Assembly: GCF_900112005.1 (NCBI RefSeq)
Contig: NZ_FOKK01000003.1
Coordinates: forward strand, 124,001-188,000
Direction: 5' to 3'
DNA: 64,000 nt
Source of the DNA: Algoriphagus aquimarinus
GTDB taxonomy: Bacteria > Bacteroidota > Bacteroidia > Cytophagales > Cyclobacteriaceae
The notes below the pieces were generated by a model. That model had not been told where the DNA came from. It did no database searches and saw nothing but the letters and a program-made list of their open reading frames with translations. The number at the start of each line of letters is the position of its first letter. Position 1 is the first letter of the stretch. This document shows, in pieces, positions 7,515-18,763 of this stretch. A program made the translations under genes and the position numbers.

Positions 7515-10500
7515 CTATTGGCCTAAATTAAATCGAAGTTGACCACCAAAAGCTGTGGAAGTTCGCTTATAGGCGGTTGTTACCCTAGGATCATTGATCG
7601 TTCTGTCAAAATATAGGGTAAGATTTAGATTTTGATTAATTAAGTAAGAGATGGTGGGTCTAATTGAAATATTCAAATTACCACTGGTAACAGTGCTTCC
7701 CTCTTCGATCTTTCTCTGAATTTGAGTGGTGCTAACTACCTTGGAGTCTAGTTTGAACTGCAAGTCATTTTTCAAAACGGACTGCCTTCCTTGGAACTTA
7801 AAAGGAATTTTCACTCCTGCTTTTGTATAACCTAAAGTCAATCCAAAGTCGTTGCTTTTTTGCTCTGTCACCTGCGAGTTAGAGAAATTTAAGCCCAGAT
7901 TCCGTTCTTTATTGTATTGCACTGCAATATTGAATCTATCCTTTGTTAACATATCAATGCCAATCAGTGGGCCAAACCGTTCTGTAAGAACTACTTGATT
8001 CAATACATAAATAGGTATGTATTGACCTTCACTGTTCACCTGTGTTGGTCTAGGGATATTTTGTAACGTGTTGTACAATTCCAAGCCTTGTTGGTATTGC
8101 AGTGAATTGGAGAAGTTGCTCGCATCATAGGTAGAAGTATACATATGTGTGATATTGATACTGCTAAAGATATCGCTCAGCCCTTTCAGCCTAGAAAGTC
8201 CCCGATAATCCAATCGCCAGTTTGGCAACGGTGTTTTAGGGAATGGATTCATGTTGAAAGTAGAAGCATCCTTTCCTCTGTATGCCGCCAAAAATGCAGG
8301 TATTAATACGTCTTGCCCATTTATCGAATATTCTCCTCCGGCATCTAAACCGTCTAACCTGTTTTTGATGATAGTTCGGTTATTTTCAAACTCAGTAAAG
8401 AGCGGGGATTCATTGTCAAAACCATCCTTGCTAAAAGCAGTTCCAAACATTATCGTGGTGATGCTGTATGCCCCAAGTCTGTTTGGGCTTATAGATTCAT
8501 AGACTCCAGGATTATCCATAGAATTCCTGAATATCTCTTGATAGTCGCCAATTTCCCGTTTAGTAGCATTCAAGGTTATCTTAAAATCTTGGAAAGGCTC
8601 AATCAAACTACCAAACCTCATATTCACTACACTACTCTGTCTGAAAGTCTGAGTGAGTTCACTACTTGGAGCCATGATGCCTGCGAGTGCGAAATCATTC
8701 CTAATACCGGCGTTTTGGCTGCCTAATAAGAAGGCTAAGCCAGGATTATCAAAAGCTCGATCCATTCCTAGGAGCCCCGTATTAGGCATGTAGCCCGGGA
8801 GGAAAGTGCCTTCAATTTTACCATAATTGAAGGTTACTTCTTTCACCATCATGAGCATTCTCAAAACCTTATTGGTGAAAGGTGTGCCAATAGTATCTTC
8901 CGCTTGCGTTCCCGTCCTACCTGGGATGGTTGGTCGCTTGGGAGCATTTAAAGCAGCTAATTTTTTGTTTTTATTATAGAGCTTTATAAGGTCTAGTTTA
9001 CCGTTGAGTGATTGATCTCTAGTGTTTTGAATGGAATTACCTAGCGTATCTTTTTGTCCTATTGCACCAGTCAACCAAGTATAGGTCGTTATATATTTAT
9101 AATCTGCTTTTATCCAGTCCGTAAGCGGGGATTTGTCAAGAGGTAAGGTATAATTAATAGATATGTTATGGTTATAATTAGTCTTTCGTCCGAATCTCCA
9201 AGCATTATATTTCACTGAATCTGATTTTTGTTCGGTGTCTAAATCGCCTTGAGGTTCATCCACTATAGCCATAATACTTCCAGTATAATCCACACGTAGA
9301 TTTTTTGTTAAATCCCAATTCACAGAATAAAAGCGGTTCATAAAGAAGCTTTTTTGGAAAAGCGGATCTACTCCGGATGTGCCCAATTGATCATTTCTGT
9401 ATTGGGATCTCAAATGTTTACGATCAACATCCAACCTAGCTAAAACTAGCGTAGGGGATAAGTTTAAATTGAAATCCTTGATCAATTGTAAATGCTTAGA
9501 ATCTAAGAAACCGGCATTTTTAAAAGGTTCTATGGTAAGCGGTTTGGGCTGAAAACTATAAGTGATATTTCCACGATAGGTCTTGTATGTGTAATCTTGA
9601 ATTTGCGCATTCGTCTGGCTCATTATTCCCAGAGCATACGAAAATGAGAGATTACTTATATCATAGAAATTACTTTTTGCGTCCGGATTAGTCTTGATTT
9701 TCCGGACATTGTTGAAACTGATGTTTTTGCGATTTACTTGATCCAAAGCAATTTCCCGATAAGCATCTTTTTCACCCTGAGTATCAAATTTCTGAAGGGC
9801 TACTTCGAAAGGAACATCTGGGTTCAGTGGGTCGTATTCTGGTTTAGTCGTGCTATTTTCTATGGAGAAATACATCGGGATGCTCACGCCCAAAGCTTCT
9901 GGCAATAGCTTATGGATATCTACGTTGGTAGAAATGTCATATTGTGTGGTTGCAGATCTTGACCGTTGAGAAAGTCTGGTCTCCAAACCTCCAAAGCCAA
10001 TGGAATTGTGTCTGATGGAAGCAGATACCACCGCGACATCTGCTATTTTCACATTCATCAGGGCATTTGCAGCCCAACCATTAGACTTGGTGAACCCAGT
10101 AACTCTGAGCTCATTTGCCCAAATACAGATGCTTCTACTGCCGCCACCGCTTGTACCAGGGTTCCTTACGCCTATCATAGAGGATTGGGACTGACTTAGC
10201 TCTGGGCGACCTACTACGGTTACTTTATAGCGACCAATTTGTTGAGAAAAAGGAATGTTCAGCGGAACATGTTGATTATCACGTTCTACTTTTACTCCTA
10301 CTATATCTTGGATCGCAATGTCTATTTCATTTTCCTCAGGCCAAATCTGATTAGGATCTCTCGTGCCTTTTGGAGTGATCATTAACGGAACTTCTATTTC
10401 ATAATAGTTGTCAGTATTGTCTGTTCCTAGTCGCAAGAACGCGGAAATTTCTCCATCCATGGCGTCTTCGCTATCAGCATGTAAGAACATTTTTATTCTT

Positions 10501-13500
10501 TCAAATTGCACCAAATCCAAGGTGACATTTTTGAATACAGCTCTGGCATCTTTTGCTGCAAGGTCTTCCACACAAACTCGGAGTGATTGCTCATTTAGTC
10601 TTCTCTCCACAGTAGAGGTATTGTCCCTATCTCTGAAAATGCCAGGCGGCAAAACATATGGACTTTCGGTAGAACTTCCTTGACTATTCTCTTCTATGCT
10701 TACTACGTCTACAGTTACGTTGGAATTATCAGGTTCAGGAATTTCGAAAAGGCCTCTCTCGAATAGAGATTCCTGAAAGACTCTCCATTGGCTACCTACC
10801 ATTCGGAAGTTAGCCATCCTTAGTACTACCGGTTGCTCAAAATCAGTCAAATAAGTTCTGATCCATCGGATAGATTTAAAGCCTGTAATATCTCCTTCTA
10901 CACGATCTGGCTGGCGAACAGGAATACGGAATAAGTACCAATCCACATTTTCTCCGGCCTCGTTATGAGTGGTTTTGTCTACTATATAATTTTGGCCTAC
11001 GACCATATTACCTGGTTTCAAATCCATCTCATAGGAATAGTAATTCTCCAGCTCGTTGATGGTATTGTCTGTGTTCAAATCCTCATTATCAGGCGTATTT
11101 GATCCTGATGGAGTATAAGGAAGGTTTTGATTGGCAGTTACAGGCGTATTGCCTTCCATGCCATTATACTTCTTGTAACGCTCTAAAATCTTAGCATCGT
11201 TTTGATCGAAATTTTCGTCCAGATAATACTTGAATAAATCGCTTGAAACATCTTGGAGAATCTCGTTCCTGGCAGTGGTGTTTACATTCAGTCGATCCAA
11301 GAATCTTGAACGGAAAAAGTTTGCCTCATCCTCATTTTTCAATCCATCAAGACCTACATCCTGATTTTTTCTGGAAGTTTCAGAATTGTCAAAAGCAGGT
11401 AAAAGGAATTGCTCTCTCGTAATTCTTCCCCACTCATTTTGGCCTGTTTCTGCAGGATCGCCATCCGCAGGTAATCCATTTTCGAATGAATGTCGACCGT
11501 CTTTCATCACATCTTCGGAGATATCTCCAAGATTGATAAAAAGCTTTCCTCCTGTAGTATTGTTTTGATTGAAAATACCATCTAATACACGGCCATTTTC
11601 GCCTCCAATAAATGGATCTAATAGCCAAAACTCTATGTATTCTATGTTAGTCCTATCAAAATCAACTTCGGTGGTAATCGCTCTAGTGACTCCACCGTAG
11701 TTCTTCTTTGGAGTAGGGAGTAATCCATCTGTAGTCAGATTGGTATTGTAATTATACATCCCTCGTTCGCTAGGGAAATATGCCAGCTCAAAAAGTGGTT
11801 CGGGAGTAACGATCACATCTCGATCTTGCTGAGGGAAAATCTCCTGTGGTACCACCCGTCTTACGTAGTGATTTCTACGATCTTCCCGTGAAATATTGGA
11901 TGGAACACCCGGGCCATTTTCTCTATAGAAGATGTTGTCAATATTGTACCAAGCAACTCTTGCTCTTCGATACGTTGCTCCAAGATTATCTTCCGTTTGA
12001 CTACTCAGGTCAAATCTGTCGTCAATAGTTTGTGGTGTGGAAGCCAGTTTCCAGTTTTGATTAGCGGCTCCTCCAAGATTATAAGGAGTGATAGCTGCTT
12101 CAAAATCGTCAATATATGAAGCTTGTTCGCCATTTACTTGGTTAGATGTGCCAGGAATAAGATGTGCAAATTCCCCACTAATATTAACAAGCGAGGTTTC
12201 CTTGGTACTGGTAAATGGGAGAGCATCTGCCATTTTAGTTAACCAGCGTGATTCGTCACTGAAATTTCCGTCTAATCCCCAAAGGCTATTTCTTAAGGTT
12301 TCACTACCAGTGGCAATTCTTGTGACATTTGGTCTTTCATTTAAGTAAAGGAAAGTACCTCCTATATTGAATTTGTCGCTGAAAAGATAGTCTAGCCTTG
12401 TGCCTAGCAAACTTCTTGTCTGGAAGGATACCAAATCCGCTTTTTCGAAACTTATATTGATTTGCTTACCTGATTGTAGGATTGCATCATTGATTATTAC
12501 GAGCCTGCCTACATTATAATCTATTGTAAAGTCTATGCCTTCTGTCAGTGGAATGTTACCAGCTTGAACGATTACAGAACCCGGAGAAATATTTAGGCCG
12601 GGCAATTGGATCTCACTAGCTGAGCCAGCTGTCAGTCGACCTTTTATGAAGTATTTATTAAGTCTGGTAACGAGCTCCGCATCTGCTTGAGTCGTTCGGT
12701 AAAGTGTGTCGTAAACGTATTTTTCTTTCAGCACGACCTCGCCTGGTTGGAAATACTTCTCCAGCGTGGATCCAAAGGGTTCCAATACAGGAAAAACAAG
12801 AAGTCCGCGATCGGAGAGGATGGTGAGTCCTTCGACAAAGTCAAAATTTCCGTCAGGCGCAGGGTCATTTTGAGGATTTAAGTTATCTAGCCCTGTGAGC
12901 CTTATCAGAGGCTTATCCTTGACTTCCACACCTTCTAGGAGTGAAGGGTTATCTAGTCCAGTTCTATCGTCTCTGTATATAACCTGAAGCTGAAAGCCGT
13001 CTCTGGTAATCTGATTAGCATTCAGGCTATAGACGTTTTTCATCATCAAATCCCACGTTGGAGTTCGGGTGTTGATTCGGGCAGGACGAAGAAGCTTCAT
13101 GAAAATCATCTCATCTTCTTGTCTGTTTTGGTAGTCCTCGGTTAACTCTCCAACTTTATAAACTTGTCCGTTATAGGTGTATTCATAAGATACCGCAAGA
13201 ACTTCATCATTTTGAAGTCTTCTGAAAAGGGATAAATAGCCCAGTTGAGGATTGAAAAAGTACTCAGTCGGCAGTAATTTTCTCGCACCATTGATTTGCT
13301 CAAAATCAACCCCTTTTTTGATCCCCAAGCTTGATTCCATCGCTCGAGATCCTGTGTCAAATGGACGGAAAGAAGGGTTGTTAGTAATGTTTGAAAAAAG
13401 GTTGTTTGCTGAATTTCCAGCTGGAGCAGAAGGAGTTCCTTGGCCAATGTTTGGGTTAGTGGGGTTATAGATCACTCTTCCTTCACCCAAATCCATGAAC

Positions 13501-14645
13501 GCGGCGAAATTTCTAAGTGTTTCGGTATTGGCAGCCCTGTTCATGATGTAGACCTCAATTCTAGTCACATTCACGCCTGATAGCACTTGAGGAAGACCTC
13601 TCAGCCATTTTTCATAATTGTCCCGGAAGAAATGACCAATAAAGAAATGTCTGTTATCATCATATTTTGAAGCTTGTATGTCAAATGACCTTCCTTGACC
13701 GTTGGCATCGATAGTCAGATTATCTCTTCTACCTCGTTGAGTTGACGCAACGGCGGTGACACCTAGCTTCCCAAATTTAAGTTGGGTCTTTACTCCAAAA
13801 AGGTTCTGTGCTCCTTGAATCAACCTGTTCTGCACAGGCATGCTCACGTTACCGATTTCTACAGATTGAATAATATCCTCTTCGAATCCATTGAATTCCA
13901 GCTTCATTTGATTTTGAAAGTCAAAGGAGTTGTTTGAATCGAAGTTGGCGCCAATTTTCACTTTTTCACCTAGAGACCCATTCACCGCCATTTGAATTTG
14001 CTGGTCAAAATTGAAACCGCCGTTTTGCTGCTGTCTGATTGGTAGGGTAGGGTTGTCTACTCGTCGGAAAATAGCCCCGAAGTCCAAGTTGACATAACCA
14101 GACGGTACAATATTTATTTCACTACCCCCAAAAAGTCTATCAAATGAAGGACTAACGGTCAAGGGAGGGATCAGTCCTCGGCCTTCCACCGCACTTTCTC
14201 CATCACCACCACGTGCTCTACTTCTCCAGTAATTTTGCCTGACTTTATATTCTTGAATCTGCGAAAATTGTTCGAAGTCGTATTCTTGCTCGTTACCCAC
14301 TCGTACTGTGTCTATCTGATCGACCACATTATAGCGTAGGGTAGAATCTATCTTTACTTCTATATTTTGAGTAATAGGGGAAGTTGGGAAAAAGGGATTC
14401 TGAGATCGTAGGAATGGGTTGCGTGTGGGATATAGTGGATTCGTCCTCATATTTTGCCAAAGCAAATATGAGGGAGATAGCCTCCTTAGATTCAAAGAAT
14501 CAATCCGAGACTGAACACTGTCAGGATTGGTTTGTTGAGCCTCAGAAGTGGAATAGGCCAGTAGTAGACCAAAAAGGATGAATAATTTAGGCCAACTACC
14601 GAGGAACCTCCTCCCGCAAAAAGTCAGTACACTCCAAAAGTTCAA
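7515..14645 (-). CDS. sprA: SprA, type IX secretion system outer-membrane translocon
   Basis: This 2376-residue protein forms the giant outer-membrane beta-barrel channel of the type IX secretion system. It carries substrates to the cell surface and, in gliding members, supports motility. A signal peptide (about residues 1-37, ending SEAQQ) precedes a long series of beta-rich segments. Diagnostic early features are the NPFFPTSP, DFGAIFRRVDNP, KIGANFDSNNSFDFQNQMKLEF and RRDNLTIDANGQGRSFDIQASKYD segments. The length is typical of SprA (about 2300-2500) and the frame is intact. The start is a TTG at 14645; there is no ATG before the signal peptide. It lies 12 bases after, and in frame with, the ruvA stop. 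The ruvA-sprA-gcvH order is known from Flavobacterium. Near-certain. Confidence 0.96.
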   Translation of the reverse strand: MNFWSVLTFCGRRFLGSWPKLFILFGLLLAYSTSEAQQTNPDSVQSRIDSLNLRRLSPSYLLWQNMRTNPLYPTRNPFLRSQNPFFPTSPITQNIEVKIDSTLRYNVVDQIDTVRVGNEQEYDFEQFSQIQEYKVRQNYWRSRARGGDGESAVEGRGLIPPLTVSPSFDRLFGGSEINIVPSGYVNLDFGAIFRRVDNPTLPIRQQQNGGFNFDQQIQMAVNGSLGEKVKIGANFDSNNSFDFQNQMKLEFNGFEEDIIQSVEIGNVSMPVQNRLIQGAQNLFGVKTQLKFGKLGVTAVASTQRGRRDNLTIDANGQGRSFDIQASKYDDNRHFFIGHFFRDNYEKWLRGLPQVLSGVNVTRIEVYIMNRAANTETLRNFAAFMDLGEGRVIYNPTNPNIGQGTPSAPAGNSANNLFSNITNNPSFRPFDTGSRAMESSLGIKKGVDFEQINGARKLLPTEYFFNPQLGYLSLFRRLQNDEVLAVSYEYTYNGQVYKVGELTEDYQNRQEDEMIFMKLLRPARINTRTPTWDLMMKNVYSLNANQITRDGFQLQVIYRDDRTGLDNPSLLEGVEVKDKPLIRLTGLDNLNPQNDPAPDGNFDFVEGLTILSDRGLLVFPVLEPFGSTLEKYFQPGEVVLKEKYVYDTLYRTTQADAELVTRLNKYFIKGRLTAGSASEIQLPGLNISPGSVIVQAGNIPLTEGIDFTIDYNVGRLVIINDAILQSGKQINISFEKADLVSFQTRSLLGTRLDYLFSDKFNIGGTFLYLNERPNVTRIATGSETLRNSLWGLDGNFSDESRWLTKMADALPFTSTKETSLVNISGEFAHLIPGTSNQVNGEQASYIDDFEAAITPYNLGGAANQNWKLASTPQTIDDRFDLSSQTEDNLGATYRRARVAWYNIDNIFYRENGPGVPSNISREDRRNHYVRRVVPQEIFPQQDRDVIVTPEPLFELAYFPSERGMYNYNTNLTTDGLLPTPKKNYGGVTRAITTEVDFDRTNIEYIEFWLLDPFIGGENGRVLDGIFNQNNTTGGKLFINLGDISEDVMKDGRHSFENGLPADGDPAETGQNEWGRITREQFLLPAFDNSETSRKNQDVGLDGLKNEDEANFFRSRFLDRLNVNTTARNEILQDVSSDLFKYYLDENFDQNDAKILERYKKYNGMEGNTPVTANQNLPYTPSGSNTPDNEDLNTDNTINELENYYSYEMDLKPGNMVVGQNYIVDKTTHNEAGENVDWYLFRIPVRQPDRVEGDITGFKSIRWIRTYLTDFEQPVVLRMANFRMVGSQWRVFQESLFERGLFEIPEPDNSNVTVDVVSIEENSQGSSTESPYVLPPGIFRDRDNTSTVERRLNEQSLRVCVEDLAAKDARAVFKNVTLDLVQFERIKMFLHADSEDAMDGEISAFLRLGTDNTDNYYEIEVPLMITPKGTRDPNQIWPEENEIDIAIQDIVGVKVERDNQHVPLNIPFSQQIGRYKVTVVGRPELSQSQSSMIGVRNPGTSGGGSRSICIWANELRVTGFTKSNGWAANALMNVKIADVAVVSASIRHNSIGFGGLETRLSQRSRSATTQYDISTNVDIHKLLPEALGVSIPMYFSIENSTTKPEYDPLNPDVPFEVALQKFDTQGEKDAYREIALDQVNRKNISFNNVRKIKTNPDAKSNFYDISNLSFSYALGIMSQTNAQIQDYTYKTYRGNITYSFQPKPLTIEPFKNAGFLDSKHLQLIKDFNLNLSPTLVLARLDVDRKHLRSQYRNDQLGTSGVDPLFQKSFFMNRFYSVNWDLTKNLRVDYTGSIMAIVDEPQGDLDTEQKSDSVKYNAWRFGRKTNYNHNISINYTLPLDKSPLTDWIKADYKYITTYTWLTGAIGQKDTLGNSIQNTRDQSLNGKLDLIKLYNKNKKLAALNAPKRPTIPGRTGTQAEDTIGTPFTNKVLRMLMMVKEVTFNYGKIEGTFLPGYMPNTGLLGMDRAFDNPGLAFLLGSQNAGIRNDFALAGIMAPSSELTQTFRQSSVVNMRFGSLIEPFQDFKITLNATKREIGDYQEIFRNSMDNPGVYESISPNRLGAYSITTIMFGTAFSKDGFDNESPLFTEFENNRTIIKNRLDGLDAGGEYSINGQDVLIPAFLAAYRGKDASTFNMNPFPKTPLPNWRLDYRGLSRLKGLSDIFSSINITHMYTSTYDASNFSNSLQYQQGLELYNTLQNIPRPTQVNSEGQYIPIYVLNQVVLTERFGPLIGIDMLTKDRFNIAVQYNKERNLGLNFSNSQVTEQKSNDFGLTLGYTKAGVKIPFKFQGRQSVLKNDLQFKLDSKVVSTTQIQRKIEEGSTVTSGNLNISIRPTISYLINQNLNLTLYFDRTINDPRVTTAYKRTSTAFGGQLRFNLGQ

Positions 14646-14657
14646 TACAAAGTAAAA

Positions 14658-15254
14658 TTATGATGTCTTTAAAGATGCTTTAATTAAATCTTCTAACGAA
14701 ATTTCTCCAGTGGTTTTTTTGAGGACCGTTGCGATATTTTTCTCAGCGGCTGCTTTTGGAAAACCTAGCGTTATAAGTGCTTGTAACGCTTCTTCACGTA
14801 TTTTATTGCTGGATTTTAGGAATCCAAGTGAAGCGGTAGCAGCATCTGACCCGGCTTTTCCGACCTTATCTTTCAATTCTAAAATTATTCTTTGGGCGGT
14901 TTTAGCACCTATCCCTTTGACATGCTGAATAGTAGCGACATCGCCTGATAAAATAGCCTGTTCTATTTCTACTGAACTTAGCGATGAAAGAATCATTAAG
15001 CCCGTACTAGGCCCAACTCCGTTGATTGATAGCAATAATAAAAAAAGACGTTTTTCATCTTCTTGTTTGAATCCAAAAAGTGTGTGAGCATCTTCCTTGA
15101 TATGAAGAAAAGTGAGGAGCTTGATCTGCTCCTCATCTTTGATTTCTGTGTAGGTTTGAAGTGAAATCTTCACGTGATACCCAATTCCACCTACATCTAT
15201 GATGACATAGGTAGGGTCTTTGAATACAAGTTTTCCACTTAAATAATCGATCAT
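14658..15254 (-). CDS. ruvA: Holliday junction branch migration protein RuvA
   Basis: This 198-residue DNA-binding subunit of the RuvAB complex binds four-way junctions as a tetramer and loads the RuvB motor. The N-terminal OB-fold starts [26 protein letters not shown]. The helix-hairpin-helix region (about 70-135) has LLLSINGVGPSTGLMIL and HVKGIGAKTAQRIILELKDKV. The small C-terminal RuvB-binding domain (about 150-198) has EEALQALITLGFPKAAAEKNI. Its ATG overlaps the maeB stop by four bases (ATGA), so the two are translationally coupled. RuvB and RuvC are not in the window. Confidence 0.96.
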   Translation of the reverse strand: MIDYLSGKLVFKDPTYVIIDVGGIGYHVKISLQTYTEIKDEEQIKLLTFLHIKEDAHTLFGFKQEDEKRLFLLLLSINGVGPSTGLMILSSLSSVEIEQAILSGDVATIQHVKGIGAKTAQRIILELKDKVGKAGSDAATASLGFLKSSNKIREEALQALITLGFPKAAAEKNIATVLKKTTGEISLEDLIKASLKTS

Positions 15255-17521
15255 AAGGTATTGGTGGATTGAGCGTCTACTACTGCAACAGCCACCATAT
15301 TTACAATTTCTCTGATTGAGCTACCTAGTTGTAAAATGTGAACAGGTTTGTTCATTCCTAGTAGAATAGGCCCAATTGCTTCAGAGTTTCCAAGTTCAGC
15401 CAGAAGTTTATAGGCAATGTTGCCTGAACTTAAGTCTGGGAAGATTAATGTATTTGCTCTCTTATTAATGAGCCTAGAGAACGGGTACATCTCCCGTTGA
15501 ATATCTTCGTTGATCGCAACGTTTGCTTGCATTTCTCCTTCGATAACCAAATCTGGATATTTTTTCTGAGCGATAGCAGTTGCTCTAGCCATTTTATCAG
15601 GAATATCTCCTTTGGCAGACCCAAAGTTGGAATAAGAAAGGACTGCAATTCTCGGTTCCATATTGAAGAATCTTACGGCATCTGCAGTCAATCCAATGAT
15701 TTCTACCAGTTCCTCAGCGGAAGGATTTAAGTTTACTGTAGCATCCGCAAAGAAATATGGGCCTTTTGGAGTGTTCATGATGTACATACCTGCCACTCTA
15801 TTTACACCTGGCTTCACACCTATAGTCTGAAGTGATGGTAAGATAGTTTTAGGGTAATCACGTGTAAGACCGGAAATAAAGGCATCTGCAGCTCCGGATT
15901 CTACCATTAAAGCTCCGAAGTAATTTCTTTGTGTCACCAGCCTTGCAGCATCGCCTACTGTCATGCCTTTCCTTTGGCGCTTCTGGAAGAGCATATCTGC
16001 GAATTTATTCAGCAACTCTTTCTCCTCCATTGGATCAATAATAGTGACGTTGCTTAAATCAAGAGAATTATCTTCGATCAAAGACAAAATTTTCTCTCGG
16101 TTACCCAATAGTATTGGCTCACCGATTTTCTCGTCTCTAATAATCTGAGCTGCTTTAAGGATTTTTCTGTTATCTGCTTCCGCGAATACTACTCGCTTAG
16201 GGTCTTTTTTGGCTCTCGCTATCACCACAGACATAAGTCTCTGGTCTATTCCTATGCGTTCTTGCAACTCTAGCTCGTAGGAATCCCAATCTTTTATTGG
16301 ATACTTAGCCACACCAGAGTCCATTGCAGCTTTAGCTACAGCAGGAGCGATGGTAGTGATCAGTCTAGGATCAAGTGGTTTTGGGATAAGATACAATCTT
16401 CCAAAACCGAGTTTATCTTCACCGTAAGCTTTATTTACAATATCTGGTACAGGCTCTTTCGCAAGTTTAGCTATAGCGTGAGTAGCCGCCAGTTTCATCT
16501 CTTCGTTGATTGCAGTAGCTCTGACGTCTAGGGCTCCACGGAAAATGTATGGGAATCCAAGAACGTTGTTCACTTGATTAGGATGATCAGATCGTCCTGT
16601 AGCCATGATCAGATCCTCGCGTGTAGCGACGGCAAGATCATAGGAGATTTCTGGGTCAGGATTTGCCAAGGCAAAAACTATTGGATTTGGCGCCATTAGT
16701 CTGAGCTGATCCTGACTTACTATATTTCCCGCCGAAAGACCTAAAAATACATCCGCATCCTTCATAGCATCTGTGAGCGTGTAAAGATCTCTGTCGGTAC
16801 AGAATTCTCTTCTAATCTCATCAAGATCAGTTCTGTCTGCTCGCAGAATACCTACTATGTCACATAGGACAATATTTTCTCTCTTTATGCCTAGAGATAT
16901 ATAGAAGCGTGTGCAGGAAATTGCTGCAGCACCAGCTCCATTTACCACCAATTTGATTTTGGAAATATCTTTTTCTACAATCTCCAGAGCATTTAGCAAT
17001 GCTGCTCCAGAGATGATAGCTGTGCCATGCTGATCATCATGCATGACAGGAATTTTCATTTCCTTCTTCAGTTCAGTTTCAATTTCAAAGCATTCAGGTG
17101 CTTTGATATCTTCTAGATTTATTCCACCAAAAGTAGGTTCTAGCGATTTTATAATTTGAATGAGCTTTTTCGGATCTCTTTCATTGATCTCAATATCGAA
17201 GACATCAATCCCAGCAAATTTTTTGAAAAGGACTCCCTTTCCTTCCATTACTGGTTTGGAAGCTTCTGGCCCGATATCGCCTAATCCAAGCACTGCTGTT
17301 CCGTTAGTAATTACCCCCACCAGATTTCCTTTGGCAGTGTATTTATAAACATTTTCCACGTCTGCTTCGATTTCCTTGCATGGTTCGGCTACTCCAGGAG
17401 AGTAGGCAAGAGCAAGATCCATCTGACTGGAAAGTGGTTTTGTTGGGTTTACTTCTATTTTGCCAGGAGAACCTTGCGTATGATAATTAAGTGCGTCTTC
17501 CTTTCGGATTTTGATTGCCAT
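15251..17521 (-). CDS. maeB: NADP-dependent malic enzyme (MaeB type, with phosphotransacetylase-like domain)
   Basis: This 756-residue cytosolic enzyme decarboxylates malate to pyruvate with NADP reduction. The malic enzyme part spans roughly residues 1-425 and shows [13 protein letters not shown], the [18 protein letters not shown] segment, [10 protein letters not shown] and the NAD(P)-fold [11 protein letters not shown]. The remaining part (about 430-756) is the phosphotransacetylase-like domain typical of MaeB; it starts around [20 protein letters not shown] and includes [17 protein letters not shown]. In the family that domain is regulatory rather than a working transacetylase. The length matches the usual 750-760. 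It leads the maeB-ruvA-sprA group, with an ATGA overlap into ruvA. Confidence 0.96.
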   Translation of the reverse strand: MAIKIRKEDALNYHTQGSPGKIEVNPTKPLSSQMDLALAYSPGVAEPCKEIEADVENVYKYTAKGNLVGVITNGTAVLGLGDIGPEASKPVMEGKGVLFKKFAGIDVFDIEINERDPKKLIQIIKSLEPTFGGINLEDIKAPECFEIETELKKEMKIPVMHDDQHGTAIISGAALLNALEIVEKDISKIKLVVNGAGAAAISCTRFYISLGIKRENIVLCDIVGILRADRTDLDEIRREFCTDRDLYTLTDAMKDADVFLGLSAGNIVSQDQLRLMAPNPIVFALANPDPEISYDLAVATREDLIMATGRSDHPNQVNNVLGFPYIFRGALDVRATAINEEMKLAATHAIAKLAKEPVPDIVNKAYGEDKLGFGRLYLIPKPLDPRLITTIAPAVAKAAMDSGVAKYPIKDWDSYELELQERIGIDQRLMSVVIARAKKDPKRVVFAEADNRKILKAAQIIRDEKIGEPILLGNREKILSLIEDNSLDLSNVTIIDPMEEKELLNKFADMLFQKRQRKGMTVGDAARLVTQRNYFGALMVESGAADAFISGLTRDYPKTILPSLQTIGVKPGVNRVAGMYIMNTPKGPYFFADATVNLNPSAEELVEIIGLTADAVRFFNMEPRIAVLSYSNFGSAKGDIPDKMARATAIAQKKYPDLVIEGEMQANVAINEDIQREMYPFSRLINKRANTLIFPDLSSGNIAYKLLAELGNSEAIGPILLGMNKPVHILQLGSSIREIVNMVAVAVVDAQSTNTL

Positions 17522-17544
17522 AAAAAGCTAGTATAATTTGGGTT

Positions 17545-18642
17545 TTAAGCCCCCTGGTCTTCACTCCAACTCACATTTGTGTTGAGAAGAATCGTCTCTA
17601 TTTCACGAAGGGCGTCTCTGTGTATTTCATTAGGATAAAATACGAATCCTTCAATGTAATAAAGTTTTCCTTTTTTCTGATCAACCATAATGTAACTCAA
17701 GTAGGATCCACCCATGCTGATGTTGTTGGTTTTCCAGGAACCTCTCATTTCTGTGGTAAAATTATCATTAATCACCATGTTTCTGAAAGCTGGAGGGATT
17801 TGTTTTTCAGATATCACATAAGACGTAGGGTCTTCAGGATCTCCAAAAATGTGCTGCCTCGTAATAGAGTCTCTGAGTGCTAGGATGTTTGCAGGGAATG
17901 TTTGCTCTTCTGAGGTGTAATCTGTTTCGTAGAAAAATAAGCTAATATCAGCTCTATTTGCACTTGGAGTAATTTGTCTCACCCAAAGAAAATCATCTTC
18001 AGACTTTGCCACCTGATAAGAAGCAGGCACATTGATTTCGATTCCAAGATTCTTTTTAGCTTCAAAAGCAGCTGCGGAATTTTTTCTGGCAAGCAGAATT
18101 TTTTCCAATCTGCCTCTTTCCCTTACCTCAAAAAGGTTCTGTAAACGGCCTCCGTTTTTCTTAAGGTTTGCGATAAGTTGGTCTTCAGTATTTCCGAATA
18201 AGTATAAAACTTCTTGTCCAATCGCATATTCATCTTCAATCCTTAAAGAATACATATTGCTATCATTCATAGCTTTCTCCTTTGATTCCTTAGAGAATTG
18301 AGCGTTAATCGTTTGACTAGCAGATCCTTTGTCGTCAAAAGTGGTGACGTAAATCAAGTTAGTTGACATTTTGAGTATGCGCGTCATTGCTCTTGGATCC
18401 ACAGTATTAACTTTGAATTTAGCTTCTGATCGAAGCATTCCAGGAATGTCGGATTCAAAAATCTCTTTTAGCTCGTCTCCAACTGGGCCTGCCCACTTTA
18501 CAGAGTCAATTACTAAAATTATTTCACCTATGTTGCCTCTTGCTTTTGGCTTGGCACTATCTGCTGTAGATCCATCTGAATTGCAAGATGTTAGGACTAT
18601 GCCCAATACTAGGGTTATAAGCAAGGATGAAAAGGTTTTCAT
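17545..18642 (-). CDS. DUF4837 family lipoprotein
   Basis: This 365-residue lipoprotein has a classical lipobox (LTSC, Cys20) after a hydrophobic leader. The body matches the Bacteroidota family DUF4837, with GNIGEIILVIDSVKWAGPVGDEL near the start and the WVRQITPSANRADISLFFYET and FTTEMRGSW segments later. The function of the family is unknown. The product is predicted to sit in the outer or inner membrane facing the periplasm. It ends 23 bases before maeB and may head that transcription unit. The family is recognised from memory of its conserved start; the lipoprotein call is very sure. Confidence 0.82.
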   Translation of the reverse strand: MKTFSSLLITLVLGIVLTSCNSDGSTADSAKPKARGNIGEIILVIDSVKWAGPVGDELKEIFESDIPGMLRSEAKFKVNTVDPRAMTRILKMSTNLIYVTTFDDKGSASQTINAQFSKESKEKAMNDSNMYSLRIEDEYAIGQEVLYLFGNTEDQLIANLKKNGGRLQNLFEVRERGRLEKILLARKNSAAAFEAKKNLGIEINVPASYQVAKSEDDFLWVRQITPSANRADISLFFYETDYTSEEQTFPANILALRDSITRQHIFGDPEDPTSYVISEKQIPPAFRNMVINDNFTTEMRGSWKTNNISMGGSYLSYIMVDQKKGKLYYIEGFVFYPNEIHRDALREIETILLNTNVSWSEDQGA

Positions 18643-18763
18643 TTTGGTTGTTTGGTTTTGGATTATGTCAAATTAATGACATAACAACACATATCCTTAT
18701 TTCGGATTGAATAATGCCATTAGTTAAAAAAAATTAACAAACTAAGCTGGATTATGGCCTCAA